64,000 bases of DNA from Leptasterias polaris (lineage: Eukaryota; Echinodermata; Asteroidea; Forcipulatida; Asteriidae): assembly GCA_037783415.1 (NCBI GenBank), contig JAZGTN010000178.1, forward strand, positions 1 to 64,000, in the 5' to 3' direction. Both the position numbers and the translations under genes were made by a program. The notes under the pieces were generated by a model that saw only the letters and a list, made by a program, of their open reading frames with translations, was not told the origin of the DNA and ran no database searches. Numbering within the stretch: position 1 is the stretch's first letter; each line of letters opens with the position of its first letter. Positions 35,275 to 50,200 of this stretch are shown piece by piece.

Positions 35275-38200
35275 ACCCGCCTCAATGTAGGAAACTTGGA
35301 TTAGCGCTCATAGGATTCACCGGTATTGAACATTCAATATTGCCTAAAATAAACAAGAGAAGTTTGATTAAGCACAATATGAACTGGAACAAAATTGCTC
35401 CTCAAATCAAATGTACACCTATCATGAACCAATATGTAAAGAGGGAACTAACATTAAATATTTCCAAAGTGCTATAATTGTCTTTTCTAAGCACCACCAC
35501 CCCCCCCCCCCCCCGCCTCAATGTTGGAAAATTGAATGTTTTCAGGTCAAGGAACCCAACAAGACACAAAATTAGATTATTGGATAAGTTGCTTAAGGCG
35601 GCCATTTTGATTATTTGAAAATTGGTTTCTGAAACCTAAAATAAACAGAAGGTTTTAATAATTTCCTTTTGAAGCACCCCTCCCCAACCCGCTCATAGGA
35701 TTCCACATTCAATATAAACAAGAGATTTTTGATTACGCACAATATGACCTGGAACAAAATTACTGCCAACATCCAAACTATTCTTAGTTACCACATTTAA
35801 TGACAAAGAAGGAACTCACATTCAATATTGCCAAAGTGCTATAATTGTACTTTAGAATTACCATTCCCCCCCCCCCCCGCCTCAATGTTGATTGTTGACT
35901 AGACTTGTTGACAAGTCGTTAATGATGGTCGCGGTGAGTGGAGTCGCGTGTAGTGCTGTAGCCTAATAAAAAATGTTCTCGCGAGATCACTGCTCTCGCG
36001 CGAAGTTGCTGGCTGCCGACTCTTCGTCATTAACGATTTGTGAAACCCGCCGGCGGTTCATATTCATTTATTCATGTACGAACGCAGTGTACATTACGGT
36101 TGCTGTAGCGACGATCATGAAGACGAGTCCATTTTTTCTAAGGGTAGTACTAATTTTAGTTACTGTAAATGTACTGAATGCTTGCGCTTGAGACATCTGT
36201 GGGTGTGTTTTGTGGGTGTTAACTCCTTCATTAATTTAGTAACTAAAGAAATAAAGTAAACTTATCTTAAAATTCATTATTATAATAATTGTTTAAGATG
36301 TGTGTTTTGCCTCATAAAAATAAATAATGCCTACCGTGAATAGTTACTGATACGCTCCAATCATTTAACCCGATGTGTTCTACAGTGATTGTGTGTATTA
36401 AGTGTGTATAAACAACAGACACGGAAACCAGTCAACTCGCCCCCCCTAGCAAAGTCGCCAATTTCAAAAAACACATGTACAAAGTCACCAACTACAAAGT
36501 CGCCCCTAGCAAAGTCGCCCCCGACAACAAACTCGTCCCCTCTCATAGTCGCCCCTCACAAGGGAATTTAACAAATTTGTGTGATTGGACCACAGGGCTT
36601 CGAAAGCTATCTTAAGGGAACGTAAGAGGAATTTTGGGGAACAAAATCTCATTGCGAAGGAACGGGAGCGTATATTAAGGGAACGAAAGCATATTTCGGA
36701 CGAATGAACGTATATTTCTGGCAACTAATTCAAAGTCGTATTTTGATGAAACGAACGCTTGTTTTTAGGGAAAGAAATCTCCTTTCGGTGGAAAAAAATC
36801 ATATTTTTATTGAACGAAAGCATATTTCGGACGAATGAAAGTATGTTTCGGGCAACTAATTCAAAGTCGTATTTTGATGAATCGAAAGCTTGTTTTCAGG
36901 GAAAGAAATCTCCTTTCGGTGGAAAAAATAATTTGTATTGAACGAAAGCATATTTAGAGCGAACAAAATTATATTTTGTGCGAACAAAATCATATTTCGA
37001 GGAAACGAATGCGTATCTTTCAGGGAACAAACGCGTATTTCTGGGGAACAAAAACGTATTTTCTAGGAAAAATCTATTTTGCTACCTAGCAAAACACAAC
37101 TTTGTTTACAAATTAAAAAATATATAATTTTATGTGACAAAATTATATTTTGATTGAATTAAATAATATTTTGAGGAAACGAAATGACTTTGTTGGAATT
37201 TTGTGTGTCGAGAGTGGAAAAAGAAATTCAGAGTGAGAATTTGTTTTCACATTTTAATTTGTAATTTATTTTTCACCTGTTCCTTCAGGGGCTCTGGTTT
37301 TGTGTGTTGTTGTTTTTTGGTTTTTTTGGGGGGGCTCGTTTTTGTCTCACAAATTGTTTAACTTAATTGCACCGTCAATATAAGAGTGGTTTTCCTATTA
37401 TTGACATAAATCTTATTTAATTTCCAAATCGGGGGAAAGGAACGTACACCGAATCTCTTCCTTCCTCCATGACCGAACATTGAAACGTAACGATTTTAAA
37501 ACAGCGGATTCGATCAGCGAGGTTTACCGACTAACAAACCCGCAATGACAAGGTAGTTGGTGGTCTGGCTCCCTACCCCTCCCACATGTTCATGAGCTTC
37601 CAGGTACAGCTATCTCTTGGCATGCTAGGGTAGGGGTTTCCGTCGTGCTGAGCCCCGCCGAGAGAAACTCTGCGCGCCATGGCATGCAGCTACACGATTT
37701 GCCCGTGTGTTTTACGTCATGTCCCCACACGCTGTGCACTGTCAAACACGCTCGGACTCTCTGAAATAAAATCTTACGTTCGATTTTTTGTAATTATTTA
37801 CAAGTTGTACCCATAATTTGAATACGTATTTTCTTGTGTCAAATTATTCATGAACACAATCACTCTCACCACTCAGTGTTTGGTTTTGATCGTGCATGAT
37901 CAAAGCAACATAAAACTCCATCCAGTACAGGATTTGATGTTTAATATTCATCTACAGTTTGAATATTCATAGATATAACGAAATTGACCAATCAGATGCG
38001 TCCGTACAAATTCGGCTGAAGTGCCCATAGGCCGTGCACAAACCGCCAGCGGGTTTCACAAGTCGGTAAATGTGACCAGTCTTGAGAGCAGTAATCTCGC
38101 ACAGAGCAGCCCTCTCGCGGGATATTGCGAGAAAGCCGTTCCGCTATCACCGCGACAGACATTTAACGACTTGTCCACAAGTCTAATTGTTGACAGGCAT

Positions 38201-41200
38201 GCGATTGTGGGATTCAACATTGTAGCGGGGGGGGGGGGGGGGGTTCCGAAAGTATTGAAAATTATTCGCTTGGTGTGGAAATTCTCCAATCATGGCATAA
38301 CAGCTTTACACATTATTTACATAATTAGCTTAAATTATTGTTTTATTGTTGACCTAATTTATCGCTTGGTGTGGAAAATCTCAAAGCATGGTATAACACA
38401 CATTGGCTTGATACACTGCTTACAAATCATGCGAGTTTGTTTCCTATAGAGGTCGAACTGCATACAACACAGTCACGTTTCTTGCCGCCAACATTCGGAC
38501 CAAGAAAGTGCTGAGTTGAAAGGGCGTTTGAAGCACTTGACACTTGACTGGCATGGTCAACTGGGTTGTACTCCAAGCTTGAAATAAGTGCCTCTATCAC
38601 CTTGACCCGAAAATCCAAAATAGACAAGCTCTTGTTTGTATGGATGCTGTTGTATACGACATTAGCATTAAGCAAACATATGTCTAGGATTGTGATAAAT
38701 ACACGTTTCCACCATTTGAGCGTTTTGTGGGTATGAGTATAGTACGTGCACAATTGTCCTGCCAGATCCGTGCCCCCCATGTATTTATTGTAATCGTCGA
38801 CTATGCATGGTTTTTGGATATGACGATGTCCTGTTGAAGTTTTCCGGCTGCGAATTTTTTTACTGGTGACACTGCAATCGCCATAGTTTGACAGGAGAGT
38901 GACACGTTTTGTGTCCTGCCACATAACGCATAGTTGGCCTGCTTTCTGATAAAATTGGGGATCTGCTCCGCTTTTCATGGGGTACTTTTTGGGATTTGCC
39001 AATTCGGGTATCCCTAGGGTGGTATAGCGCACAGTTCCACAAGCTCCGAATCCTAGCTCTGACAACTTGGAGAACAGAGCCGGGCTACTAAACCAATTGT
39101 CCATGTAGATGCAATGTCCTTTATTTTCGAGTCCCTGCAAAAGGTTCAATACTACGTTGCCTGGTACCCATATTTCGGATGGATGGTTTGTCTCAGGATA
39201 ACTTACAGAGGACTGTCCTTGTGGGGAGCTGGGCTGCGATCCTGTGAACAACTCCCAGGCACCTGTGTACCCTGTGTCTGATTCGTTCAATGAGAAAGAT
39301 TTTAATCCCCATTTTGCGGCTTTTCTTGGCATGTACTGCTTGAAGCTCAGTCGTCCTTTGAATTTGACCATGGTCTCGTCCGGTGAAAGGCTTCGTCCAG
39401 GCTGGTACACCCGGAGGAATGATGGTAGTTCAATGTTTAACAGTGGGCGTAATTTAGCAAGTTTGTCACGGGGAGAGTGGTCCTCCACATCTCTGTTATT
39501 GGCGAGGTGGAAAAAACGAAGGATTGCAGTAAATCGGTTACGAGCCATGGTTGCTGAGTACAGGGGACTTCGTAGAATTTCTAACCTGGACCAATGCATG
39601 GAGTAACGAGGCCTTTTGTTGATTCCCATGCAAAGAAGTAGGGCCACGAATGCCATCATTTCAGGTACATTAGTTGGTCTCCAAGCACGCTTATTTTCTG
39701 CCCCCCGCTCCCAATATTTGTTCAGCATAACGATTAGTCTCTAGTACCATAATCTGCCACACTGCTTCACAAAAGTACAGTTTGAAGATTTGTATGGGGG
39801 AGAACGAACTGAAGTCTGCTGTAGCCCCGGTGTTTGCTGTAAATTTAACAGGCGGTCGCCGTGTGTAAGACTTGGCTTCACGCCATCCACACCTGAAATT
39901 CGGCTTCTTCTTGGTCTTGGACTTGGTCTTAGAAGAGGTTGCTGTTGATGTCGAGGCCATCGGCTCAGAATCCTCACTGTCTTCTGTGTCGGACACATCA
40001 AGTGGCGAATCCTCGTCAGATGACATTTTTGAACCACTGTCTGCAAAAATTTCTTCCAAAATTTTATCATTTTCATCGGCCATGTTGTCAGAATGATCTA
40101 TTACTCGATAATGCGTGGGGTGACGCTTAACTTGCGACGCTTGCCAGGGCACGCGGGCAGCTTGTTGCCGAGGTGATGCACGCACGGGGATTGAGGGCGC
40201 TATTTACATTTTTATAACTTACTATTGGTGCTTGAGCCAGTATGGCTCACTGGTGAACAACACTTGAAATTATGACGTGCCATAATGACTCAGTGGTCAC
40301 CAAGTGGGATGTTTTTTGAGCCGATATGGCTCGGCAGTGCTGAAAGGGTTATAGTAGCAAATTTTTTTTTTTTTTTTTTTTTTTACCAATGTGAAATGAT
40401 CTGTAGCGTTTATTATTAAAAACAATACCTTCAGCAGTGCATGTAGTTGCTTCCCCAGACCATGTCAAATCCGATCTGCAAATCCGGTCGGTAGAGCCAC
40501 TGAGTCGGTATCCACTTGGGCAAGTAATCTCCACTTGGTCACCCGGTAGGTACACATCTTTTTCTGGTACAACAGTTACAAGATCACTTGGGTTGCGGGT
40601 AAAACTACAACCAGAATCTGCCAAACATAACAAAAACCACATATTATCGTAATAAAATGTATTTTATTTTTTATGTTTTACCAATGTGACATGATCTGTT
40701 GCGTTTATTATCAAAACATTACCTTCAGCAGTGCATGTAGTTGTTTCCCCAGACCATGTCAAATCCGATCTGCAAATCCTGTCGGTAGAGCCACTGACTC
40801 GGTAACCACTTGGGCAGGTAATCTCCACCTGGTCACCCGGTAGGTACACATCTTTGTCTGGTACAATAGTTACAAGATCACTATGGTCTCGGGTAAAACT
40901 ACAACCAGAATCTGGTAAACATAACAAAACCACATACAATTATTTTAAAAATTTTACCGTTTGCAGTTGTACCTTACTGGTTTCCATCGTCCTTATTCAG
41001 GTCTTAGATAGCTGTGATAGTTCATCTATCTACACTATTATTTTGCTGAGATGCCATAAAAGTGTTTGTCTGTTGACAATAAACGAGACTGATAGATTTT
41101 TCAGTTTAACTTGAAATTAAGTCTGCTTCTAAATCCTCACAAGGTGCTAAATAAAATTGTTTATTATCTTGTTTGTGTCGCTCAGTTGGTAGAGCGCCGG

Positions 41201-44200
41201 CACGTCAATCCGGAGGTCGTTGGTTCAAATCCCGCTCTAGTCATTTTTTCCTTGTTCAACCCAAAATCATATATATATTTTTTTTATATATGTTGTTGTG
41301 TTGGTTTTTTTTGGGGGGGGTGAGCCTCTTGATTAATTTACAACAGACACAGGTGTCAAAAATTGGAAAATGTTCACGGGTGTCAAAACTGGGACTCGAA
41401 CCCACACTCTTCTTGGCAGCTCGGCCACGATACGCCACACTTGACCACGTGACCTTCATTTCAATCAAACATTCACGTGCGTGATTTTGTGTGTATTTTC
41501 TTATTTTGTCGCACAACGGAGTTAGAATGATTTTGTCTTTCACAAAAGAATGACATCCTGCTATAAAGAAAACAAAGAGTTACTCACCGTGAGAACACTC
41601 GATAGATCCAGGAGGACACTCGCACCGATACCCGTTGATTATGTCAACACAAGTCGCTCCATTCACACACGGGGACCCTTCACAATAGTTGGGTTCTGAT
41701 TATCACAAAATGAACATTATTATAACCACACAATTTATAATAGTTATACAGTAAAATGGCCATTATCCCCAAAACATTGCGGAGTCATTTACACATTTAG
41801 ATCTAAGAACTATAGTATGATTTCAAGTCTGACTGATTTTTAGTTAATGAGACATGAACTTTTGATTTACGAAGTTTTCAAGGGATTCATAAAATGACAT
41901 GGGTACATGGTAGGGGTAACAAACCTAATTGGATGTGAATACCCCCAGCCCGTTCAAAAATCGGCGGTCCGTAGGTCTGCTCTCCTAAGCCATTGACATT
42001 CACCCTGAAGATAGCTATAAATTGCCAGTCAGTCCAATATATTTCATCTTTGTAAACAGCCAAATCCAATGGATGGAAAGGGAGAAGGAAGATCTCTGTC
42101 AAGTTTTTTACGATTTGTCGATTGTTCCCCAGAAGATCACTTCGTTCAATTTTGTCCAATTTAGCGTCGCTCCAATACATGAGGTTTTCTGTGGCAAAAT
42201 GTATCCAAAACATTTTAAAGAATAGGTTGGGAATCGATGTACCATAGAGACACAAGCTGCTTCAATCCACTGTGTGAGTAAAATCAATGTTATTCGCAAG
42301 CAGAATGCTGCATTGAATTGTAATACAGACAATATTCCAGTCGTTTATGTATAGGGAAGAATGTGGTGTTTCTAAGCTTTTGTATTTCTATTTTTACAAT
42401 TCTTGAAACCCTTGTAGGCGTGTCAGGCCGAGTTCTTATTCCAATGCCCAAATGTTCTGATAGTTACCTCCACACCATCCAAGACAAAATGAACAAAATT
42501 GTCTGTGCATCTCACATTGTTTTCACATTTAAGTGAATTCCTCACATACCCGGCTATTGTCCAATATCCAATATGATTTTTGTTTAATTTATTATGCTTT
42601 ATTTTTTCAAAAAGAACAAACGGATCCAACAGAGGTTTGATCTGGGTATAGGCCTGTATTCGACACTATAAATTACACTTCACCATATTACTGCCAAACA
42701 CTTCTCCGCACTAAAACAAGAATTTACACAACTCAGTGTTTTACCCCTGTTAGATATGTGAATTGTGTTATCGCCAACGATAGTGTATTTATTCCTTGTA
42801 GTGAGTAATTTACGTTGCATACTGTCAGAGGTCAGCATTCCCCTGAATCAGTGATCATGAGGTATGCTAGGCCTACGTCATGGGTTTGCCACACCCTTGC
42901 TCGCGGGAATTTTGAGTTCATTTTTTGTTCAAGCCTTCGTTGATTTCAGTTCGTCTTCGTCGTGTTATTTTTTGTAGTCAAATCCGTAAGTAACATTTAT
43001 TTTACATTTTGCTTGCTACATTAAGGTTAAATATTTATCCTGCATTCATTGTATGTATTTACCACAAGTTGTAGAGTTTGAGAGTATTTTGGGACAGGCC
43101 AAATTGGGTTTATGCTTACGTTAATTCATGGGTCGGCTGTCTTTATTTACCGGTACCGTTTATGCATTTTCACGAGTATGTGACATTTGAATTATTGCTG
43201 AATGTAAGGGATTGCCGGTTATTTAGTGTCGTATTTCCTTATGATATAGTTTCTCTCCCCTCATTGATTTAATTTGGTTATTTGTATCTTTCTTAAAACA
43301 GAATATCAGAATGCCGCCGTAAACCCCCGTATACCTATGTAAATCGCTGTGTACCCCAGATTACCGTGTCATGTCGACTCCATTGTGTGTGTTATGGTCT
43401 TTCCCCGCAAACGATTTGTAAGTTTGAAATACGGTTTCGTACTTAATATATTTGTCATATATAATAACTGTTTCTTAACGGATTATTATCAATCTAATTG
43501 ATTTCGAGTTCATTTGGTTTATTTTGGATCCGACCATTATTTGTGCTGTTACATTTCTAATCAGTCTATAAACGATGATTTGGTGTAATTGTTCATTGAG
43601 CGCTTTGATGTTTTAATAGTATTGATATTTATTTATTGGGTGTATTTAATTATTTATGTGTGTAGTTTCACCTGCTGCTCTTACCGTAGCTGAGTGCAAA
43701 TAAAAGGAGGGGAAAAACACCATATTACGACTCCCAGCGTCTTATTAGTCACACACGGTGACAGTGAAAAAATCGTCGCTTCTGTGATCACCGCCACCCC
43801 TGTGTTTGTTGTCGTCCTTGTGTCCATAGTCGTCTTCAGTCGTCATTCCTGCAACCGCTGTCGTCCCTGTACATTATAGCCGATACCGTCTCCGTGGTCG
43901 TCGTCTCTGGACCTGTTGCTAACGTCGTCGTCGCTCGTGGTCATTCCGGTCAACGATGTCGCAGCTGAAGACTGCCAGAACATCGGCCAAGAGAGCGGTA
44001 ACCAAGGTGATCAATATAATAAGGCAATGTATAGCAGAGGATGATTTGGTTGATATTAATGATCGAGTTAGTAGACTCAAAGAACTGTTTAAACAATTCA
44101 CATTAACTCATAATGAATTTCATGAAACACTTATTGTTGAGAAAGAAGTTGATGAAAGTGACGCATACTTTTATGATAAACAACAAGATTATATATCGAC

Positions 44201-47200
44201 TTTGAAATTGGTAAAATATTCCAAATCTGTTGAGGTTAAAGATGTAGATGAAAATCCTCCTGCTCCAAATGCTGATAAGATGTCAGACGATCTGTCACGT
44301 ACAGAATTGTTGCGTCTATTAAACTTGCCTAAAGTTGAGTTAGAAGTTTTCCATGGGAATCCATTACATTATCATCAATTCATCAGGGCTTTTGACGTTA
44401 ATGTAGACAAAAAATGCGAAGATTGTGATCTGAAATTGTCCAGATTAATGCAGTACACAGCAGGTCCTGCTAAGGAAGCCATTAGAGGTTGCCAGTTGAC
44501 AGGGGGGCAAACTGGGTACAGCCAAGCTCGTTCAATTTTGGATAGCCGTTTTGGCAATTCATACTTGGTTACTGAGCGTCTTACATGTGAATTGAAATTT
44601 GGTAAACAGGTTAAGTTACCTCAGGAAATACAACAATTAGCCGACGAAATGCAGAATGCATTATTGGTATTTAGTCAGTTAGATACAATACGAGAGGTTA
44701 ACCCACAAGCAGTCATACTTCAAATGATTGGTAGGTTCCCCAATTACATTCAGTTGAGATGGAGAAGGCTTGCCCTAAAGTCTAAGAAGACTAATGATTC
44801 TTACCCAGCGTTTGAGGAATTGGTTAAGTTTGCAGGTTTGATTGCTAGTGAAGTGAATGATCCTGTGTACGGCACCGTGTTCTCCAAGCGCGCAGACCGA
44901 TTCAAGGGTGAACAGAAGACATCTGCAAGCTTTTCCATGTCATTATCTGAGTCTAATTCTGGGACCGGTAAGCAGGCGAGTAATACTCAATTCGTTCAGC
45001 ATAAATCATATGCTAAGCCTGAACCCCCATGTGTACTTTGTGGCCAATTGCATCGTCTGTGGCATTGTGAACAGTTTAAGCGTATAACTCCTAGGCAGAG
45101 ATTGAACATTGTAATTAGTCATAAATTGTGTCATAACTGTCTTCTTGCATCTCATAGCACTGACAATTGTGGCAAGCGTTCAGTATGTGGTGTACGTGGT
45201 TGTGGTCAAAAACATACTATGTACATTCACTGTAATGATGATGCTTCTGATGTTAAGGTATCTAATGCTAGTTTCTTTGCTGATAGAGTAACATATATGC
45301 CGATAGTTCGCGTGACTGTTAACAAAAGATGTAAAGCATTTACTCTACTTGATAGTGGATCGAGCAACTCATTTTGTTCCCGTGCCCTGATTAGAAAGTT
45401 AGGTATCACAGGAAAACCTCATGAATTCCAACTCAAAACTCTGAATAGGTCAGGTAATCAGAATTCCGAGATTGTTGATTTGACGGTTTCCTCCGAATTA
45501 GGTGAGACATTAGAGTTGTCTAGGGTGTATGTAGTTGATGAAATACCGGTTAAAGGTGCACCTATTGACATTGCATCTAATGCTCATCTTGACATAGACG
45601 CTATGCCTGCTTACGAATGTGATAATGTGATAGTTGATTTACTTATAGGTCAGGACAATGCCGAAGCCCTTGTACCGTTAGAAGTAAGACGAGGTAGTCC
45701 AGGACAGCCTTTTGCTGTGCGTACCTTATTTGGCTGGTGTGTTAATGGACAGTCTCCAATGAAGGTACCAAGTCGTAAGATTGTATGTAATTTCATATCG
45801 ACTTCAGCTATTGATGATGATGTTTCTCGATTGTGGACAATAGAGAATGAAGGTATAGAACATTTGTCGTGGTCACATGATGATAAGTCAGTTATAGCTT
45901 TGTGGGACAGAGAACACAGGAAAATTGACGGTCACTATGAGCTACCTATTCCTTGGAAAAATAGGTCCGAGCCCCTCCCGAATAACTTCATTGTAGCAAA
46001 ATCCAGGTTGGATGCTTTACTTAAGAGGCTTGTGAAGGATGATCAATATGTTAGATATAATGCAGAGATTGTTAATCTCCATGATAAAGGTTACGCAGAA
46101 GAGGTTCCAGCTTGTGAGCTTTATACCGTTGAAAGAATTTGGTATCTCCCTCACCATGCCGTGGTATCAGACAAGAAGCCAGATAAACTTCGAGTAGTTT
46201 TCGATTGTGCTAGTAGGTTTAAAGGGAAGTCGTTGAACGAGCGTTGTCTACAAGGTCCTGACATGATCAATAAACTCCTACCAGTCCTGCTACGGTTTCG
46301 ACAACATGACATAGCCATCCAAGCAGACATAGAAGCCATGTATAATCAAGTTGGAATTCCAGTTAGGGATAGAGATGCTCTAAGGTTTCTTTGGTATGAT
46401 GCTGATGGCCAAATAAGATATTATCGGATGACGTCACACCTGTTCGGAGGTGTTTGGTGTGCATCGAGCTCTGCTTATGCTTTGCAGCAAACAGTCACTG
46501 ATTCCCCGAGAGCTGATCCCTTAGTTAAGTGCATAGTGGAGAAGTCATTTTATGTAGATGATTTACTTAGCTCAGTTGCCTCGAGATCTCATGCTGAAAC
46601 CATCATTAGAGAAACTCCCAAGACCCTGAGTAGTGGCGGTTTTAATCTGACTAAATTCGTTGTCAATGATGATGAGTTGCTAAGTGGTGTGGCAGAAGAA
46701 TGTAGGGCTAAGGAAGTTCGTGAGTTAGGTTCTGAATCTGAAAGTAGGGCTCTGGGTATTAAGTGGAAGCTTTCGTCTGATGAATTCTTTTTCGAAGTAG
46801 AACGGGACATGAGTGGTTTGGTGACAAAGAGGAGAATGCTCAGTATTGTGTCATCGATATTTGACCCTCTTGGTTTAATAAGTCCGGTAGTACTTACAGG
46901 GAAATTGCTCTTCCAGGAAGCAACGGCTCGTAAATTGTCATGGGATGAGAGAGCACCACCAGACTTAGAAAGAGATTGGAAAGTTTGGGTTCGATCATTG
47001 TGTTCTGTAAGTCAGCTGAGAATTCCTCGTTGCATAAAGCCTTGTGACTTTAATGATACCGTGATGGAACTTCACCATTTTTCTGATGCTAGTTCACAGG
47101 GTTATGGTTGTTGTAGTTATGTCCGATGTATAAATAAGCTAGGTATGATTCATGTGCAGTTGATTATGAGTAAGAATAAAGTAGCCCCTCTGAAGATGTG

Positions 47201-50200
47201 CACTATACCACGTTTAGAACTGCAAGCCGCAGTTTTAGCTGTCAAGGTTGATACCTTATTGAAACGTGAATTAGATTTGGAGTTTATTCAATCTTACTTT
47301 TGGACTGATTCTGAAATTGTTCTCAAGTACATCAGGAATGATAGTAGGAGATTTCATGTCTTTGTTGGTAATAGAGTAAGTCATATCAGAGAGTTTAGTG
47401 ATCCCGAACAGTGGTTCTACATAGAGACGAAGGCTAATCCTGCAGACTTAGTCACTAGAGGACAGACTTACCCTAAGCTGGATGACAATAAATGGTTGAA
47501 TGGTCCAGATAAACTGCATGAGTATAAATGTGACTGGGGTTCTAGTAAGATTAATGCAGACAACTTGCTGGATAATGACCCTGAAGTCAGAAACACTCTA
47601 TCCATTTTTTCTTGTGAGGCTATAGCTGATGGTGGTCCTACCATCAAGTCGAATCATAATAGTATTTCAGGTGACCCTTTATGTAAGATAATGAATCATT
47701 ACTCTACGTGGTATAGGGTGAAAAGAGCATTGGCATGGTGGTTGCGGTTCGTCGAATCTTTTAAGGGTAGTAAGATGTCAGGTAGATTGTCAGTGCAAGA
47801 ACTCCGTAAAGCTGAGATGATTCTTATTCGTAAAAGCCAGTCTATCACGTTCATTTCTGAGCTAGAGAGACTAGGCAAAGGTAAATCCGTTAAATCATCT
47901 AGCTCACTCAGAACGCTCAGTGCATTTGTAGATGATCGAGGTTTGCTTAGAGTAGGTGGCAGATTAAAGGAATGTAATATTAATAATAAGCATCCTTATG
48001 TAATTCATGGTAGCCATATTATTGCTGAGGCCATTGTTAAAGATGTACATAACATGGCTCATGTTGGTGTAGAATGGGTTCTAAGTATAGTCAGAAAAGA
48101 CTTCTGGGTGATTAAAGCGAGACCTCTGATCAAAAGGGTACTTAGGGCATGTGTTACATGTAAACGGCTCTACGCTAAACCATGTGTGCAACTGATGGCC
48201 GATCTGCCTAAAGAGCGTGTTGAGGCCAATAAGCCCTTCTTTTCTTATGTTGGGATTGATGTTTTTGGACCATTTTATGTTAAGTTTGGTAGATCAGAAG
48301 TCAAACGTTATGGTTGCTTATTCACCTGTTTATGCATTAGAGCAGTGCATGTAGAAAAAATAAATTCATTAGACACTCAGTCTTTTCTGAACGGATTTAG
48401 ACGATTCATGGCTCGAAGAGGCCGACCAGAAGATGTTTTCTCAGATAATGGTACGAATTTTGTGGGAGGTGAGGCAGAATTGAGAAACAGCATTAAGGAA
48501 CTTTCTCAAAAGTTTATTGATGCGTATGCTGTTAAAGAGAACATGGTCTGGAATTTTAACCCCCCTACTGCATCTCATATGGGGGGAGTTTGGGAACGAA
48601 TGATTGGTATGATTAAGAGAATAATGGTTGCCATCCTCCCAAGAACTGTCAGACTCACTGATGAGATTTTGGAGACTGTATTCTGCGAAGCAGAATGCAT
48701 TGTCAATGGTCGTCCGTTAACTAAAATTAGTGATGACCCAGGTGACCACTCACCGCTAACGCCTAATCATCTGTTGCTCTTGCGAGAAGGCCCCACTATT
48801 CCGCCTGGTAAATTTGATCACGGTGACTCTTTCCGTAGACGCTGGAGGCATGTCCAGCATCTTGCAAATCAATTTTGGCGCAAATGGTTGAGGCTGTATT
48901 TGCCGGAACTACAGAGGAGGTCAAAGTGGTCAAAGGTTGCTAAGAATCTGACAGTTGGTGATTTGATATTAATTTTAGATGAGATAACACCCCGTAATCT
49001 TTGGCCATTGGCACGAATCGTTGCTGTTAATAGTAGTAGAGATGGCCTAATTAGATCGGTTAGAGTTAAAACTAAGACGACAGAGCTTGTACGTCCAATT
49101 ACCAAGATTGTTTTATTAGAATCTGCTAATTCATCTTGTTAGACATCTTGTTAGATGTCAATCTATGCCTCGTTGTCGTCTTGATTTATGATTGTATTTG
49201 CGATTATCCCGAAGTTTAATTATGATTGGTGATTTGTATTTTGATGAAATTATAAAGTATTGGGTTTGTAAATGTGATCTTGGGTTTATTATATCAGTAT
49301 AATGTTATCAGTATGATGGTTTGGGATGTGTTTATAACAGGGGTTTGTTTATTATAGACATTGATGCAATTATTATTAAGATATTGACAATTATTGAATA
49401 TGTTGTTTATTCAATGGGGGAGTGTTATCGCCAACGATAGTGTATTTATTCCTTGTAGTGAGTAATTTACGTTGCATACTGTCAGAGGTCAGCATTCCCC
49501 TGAATCAGTGATCATGAGGTATGCTAGGCCTACGTCATGGGTTTGCCACACCCTTGCTCGCGGGAATTTTGAGTTCATTTTTGTTCAAGCCTTCGTTGAT
49601 TTCAGTTCGTCTTCGTCGTGTTATTTTTTGTAGTCAAATCCGTAAGTAACATTTATTTTACATTTTGCTTGCTACATTAAGGTTAAATATTTATCCTGCA
49701 TTCATTGTATGTATTTACCACAAGTTGTAGAGTTTGAGAGTATTTTGGGACAGGCCAAATTGGGTTTATGCTTACGTTAATTCATGGGTCGGCTGTCTTT
49801 ATTTACCGGTACCGTTTATGCATTTTCACGAGTATGTGACATTTGAATTATTGCTGAATGTAAGGGATTGCCGGTTATTTAGTGTCGTATTTCCTTATGA
49901 TATAGTTTCTCTCCCCTCATTGATTTAATTTGGTTATTTGTATCTTTCTTAAAACAGAATATCAGAATGCCGCCGTAAACCCCCGTATACCTATGTAAAT
50001 CGCTGTGTACCCCAGATTACCGTGTCATGTCGACTCCATTGTGTGTGTTATGGTCTTTCCCCGCAAACGATTTGTAAGTTTGAAATACGGTTTCGTACTT
50101 AATATATTTGTCATATATAATAACTGTTTCTTAACGGATTATTATCAATCTAATTGATTTCGAGTTCATTTGGTTTATTTTGGATCCGACCATTATTTGT

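Noticed and set aside
38021..38449. 142-residue plus-strand ORF
   Set aside because: It runs through a G17 tract and a diverged inverted repeat and has no similarity to a known family.
41171..41245. Functional tRNA-Asp gene
   Set aside because: The acceptor stem does not pair, position 33 is not T, and the flank continues as repeat, so it is a SINE head.
41111..41323. ORF containing VAQLVERR...EVVGSNPA
   Set aside because: A well-known false protein from tRNA-like sequence. The DNA shows A- and B-box motifs instead.
43078..43272. 64-residue ORF repeated exactly at 49734-49928
   Set aside because: It lies within the two identical LTRs and has no known domain.
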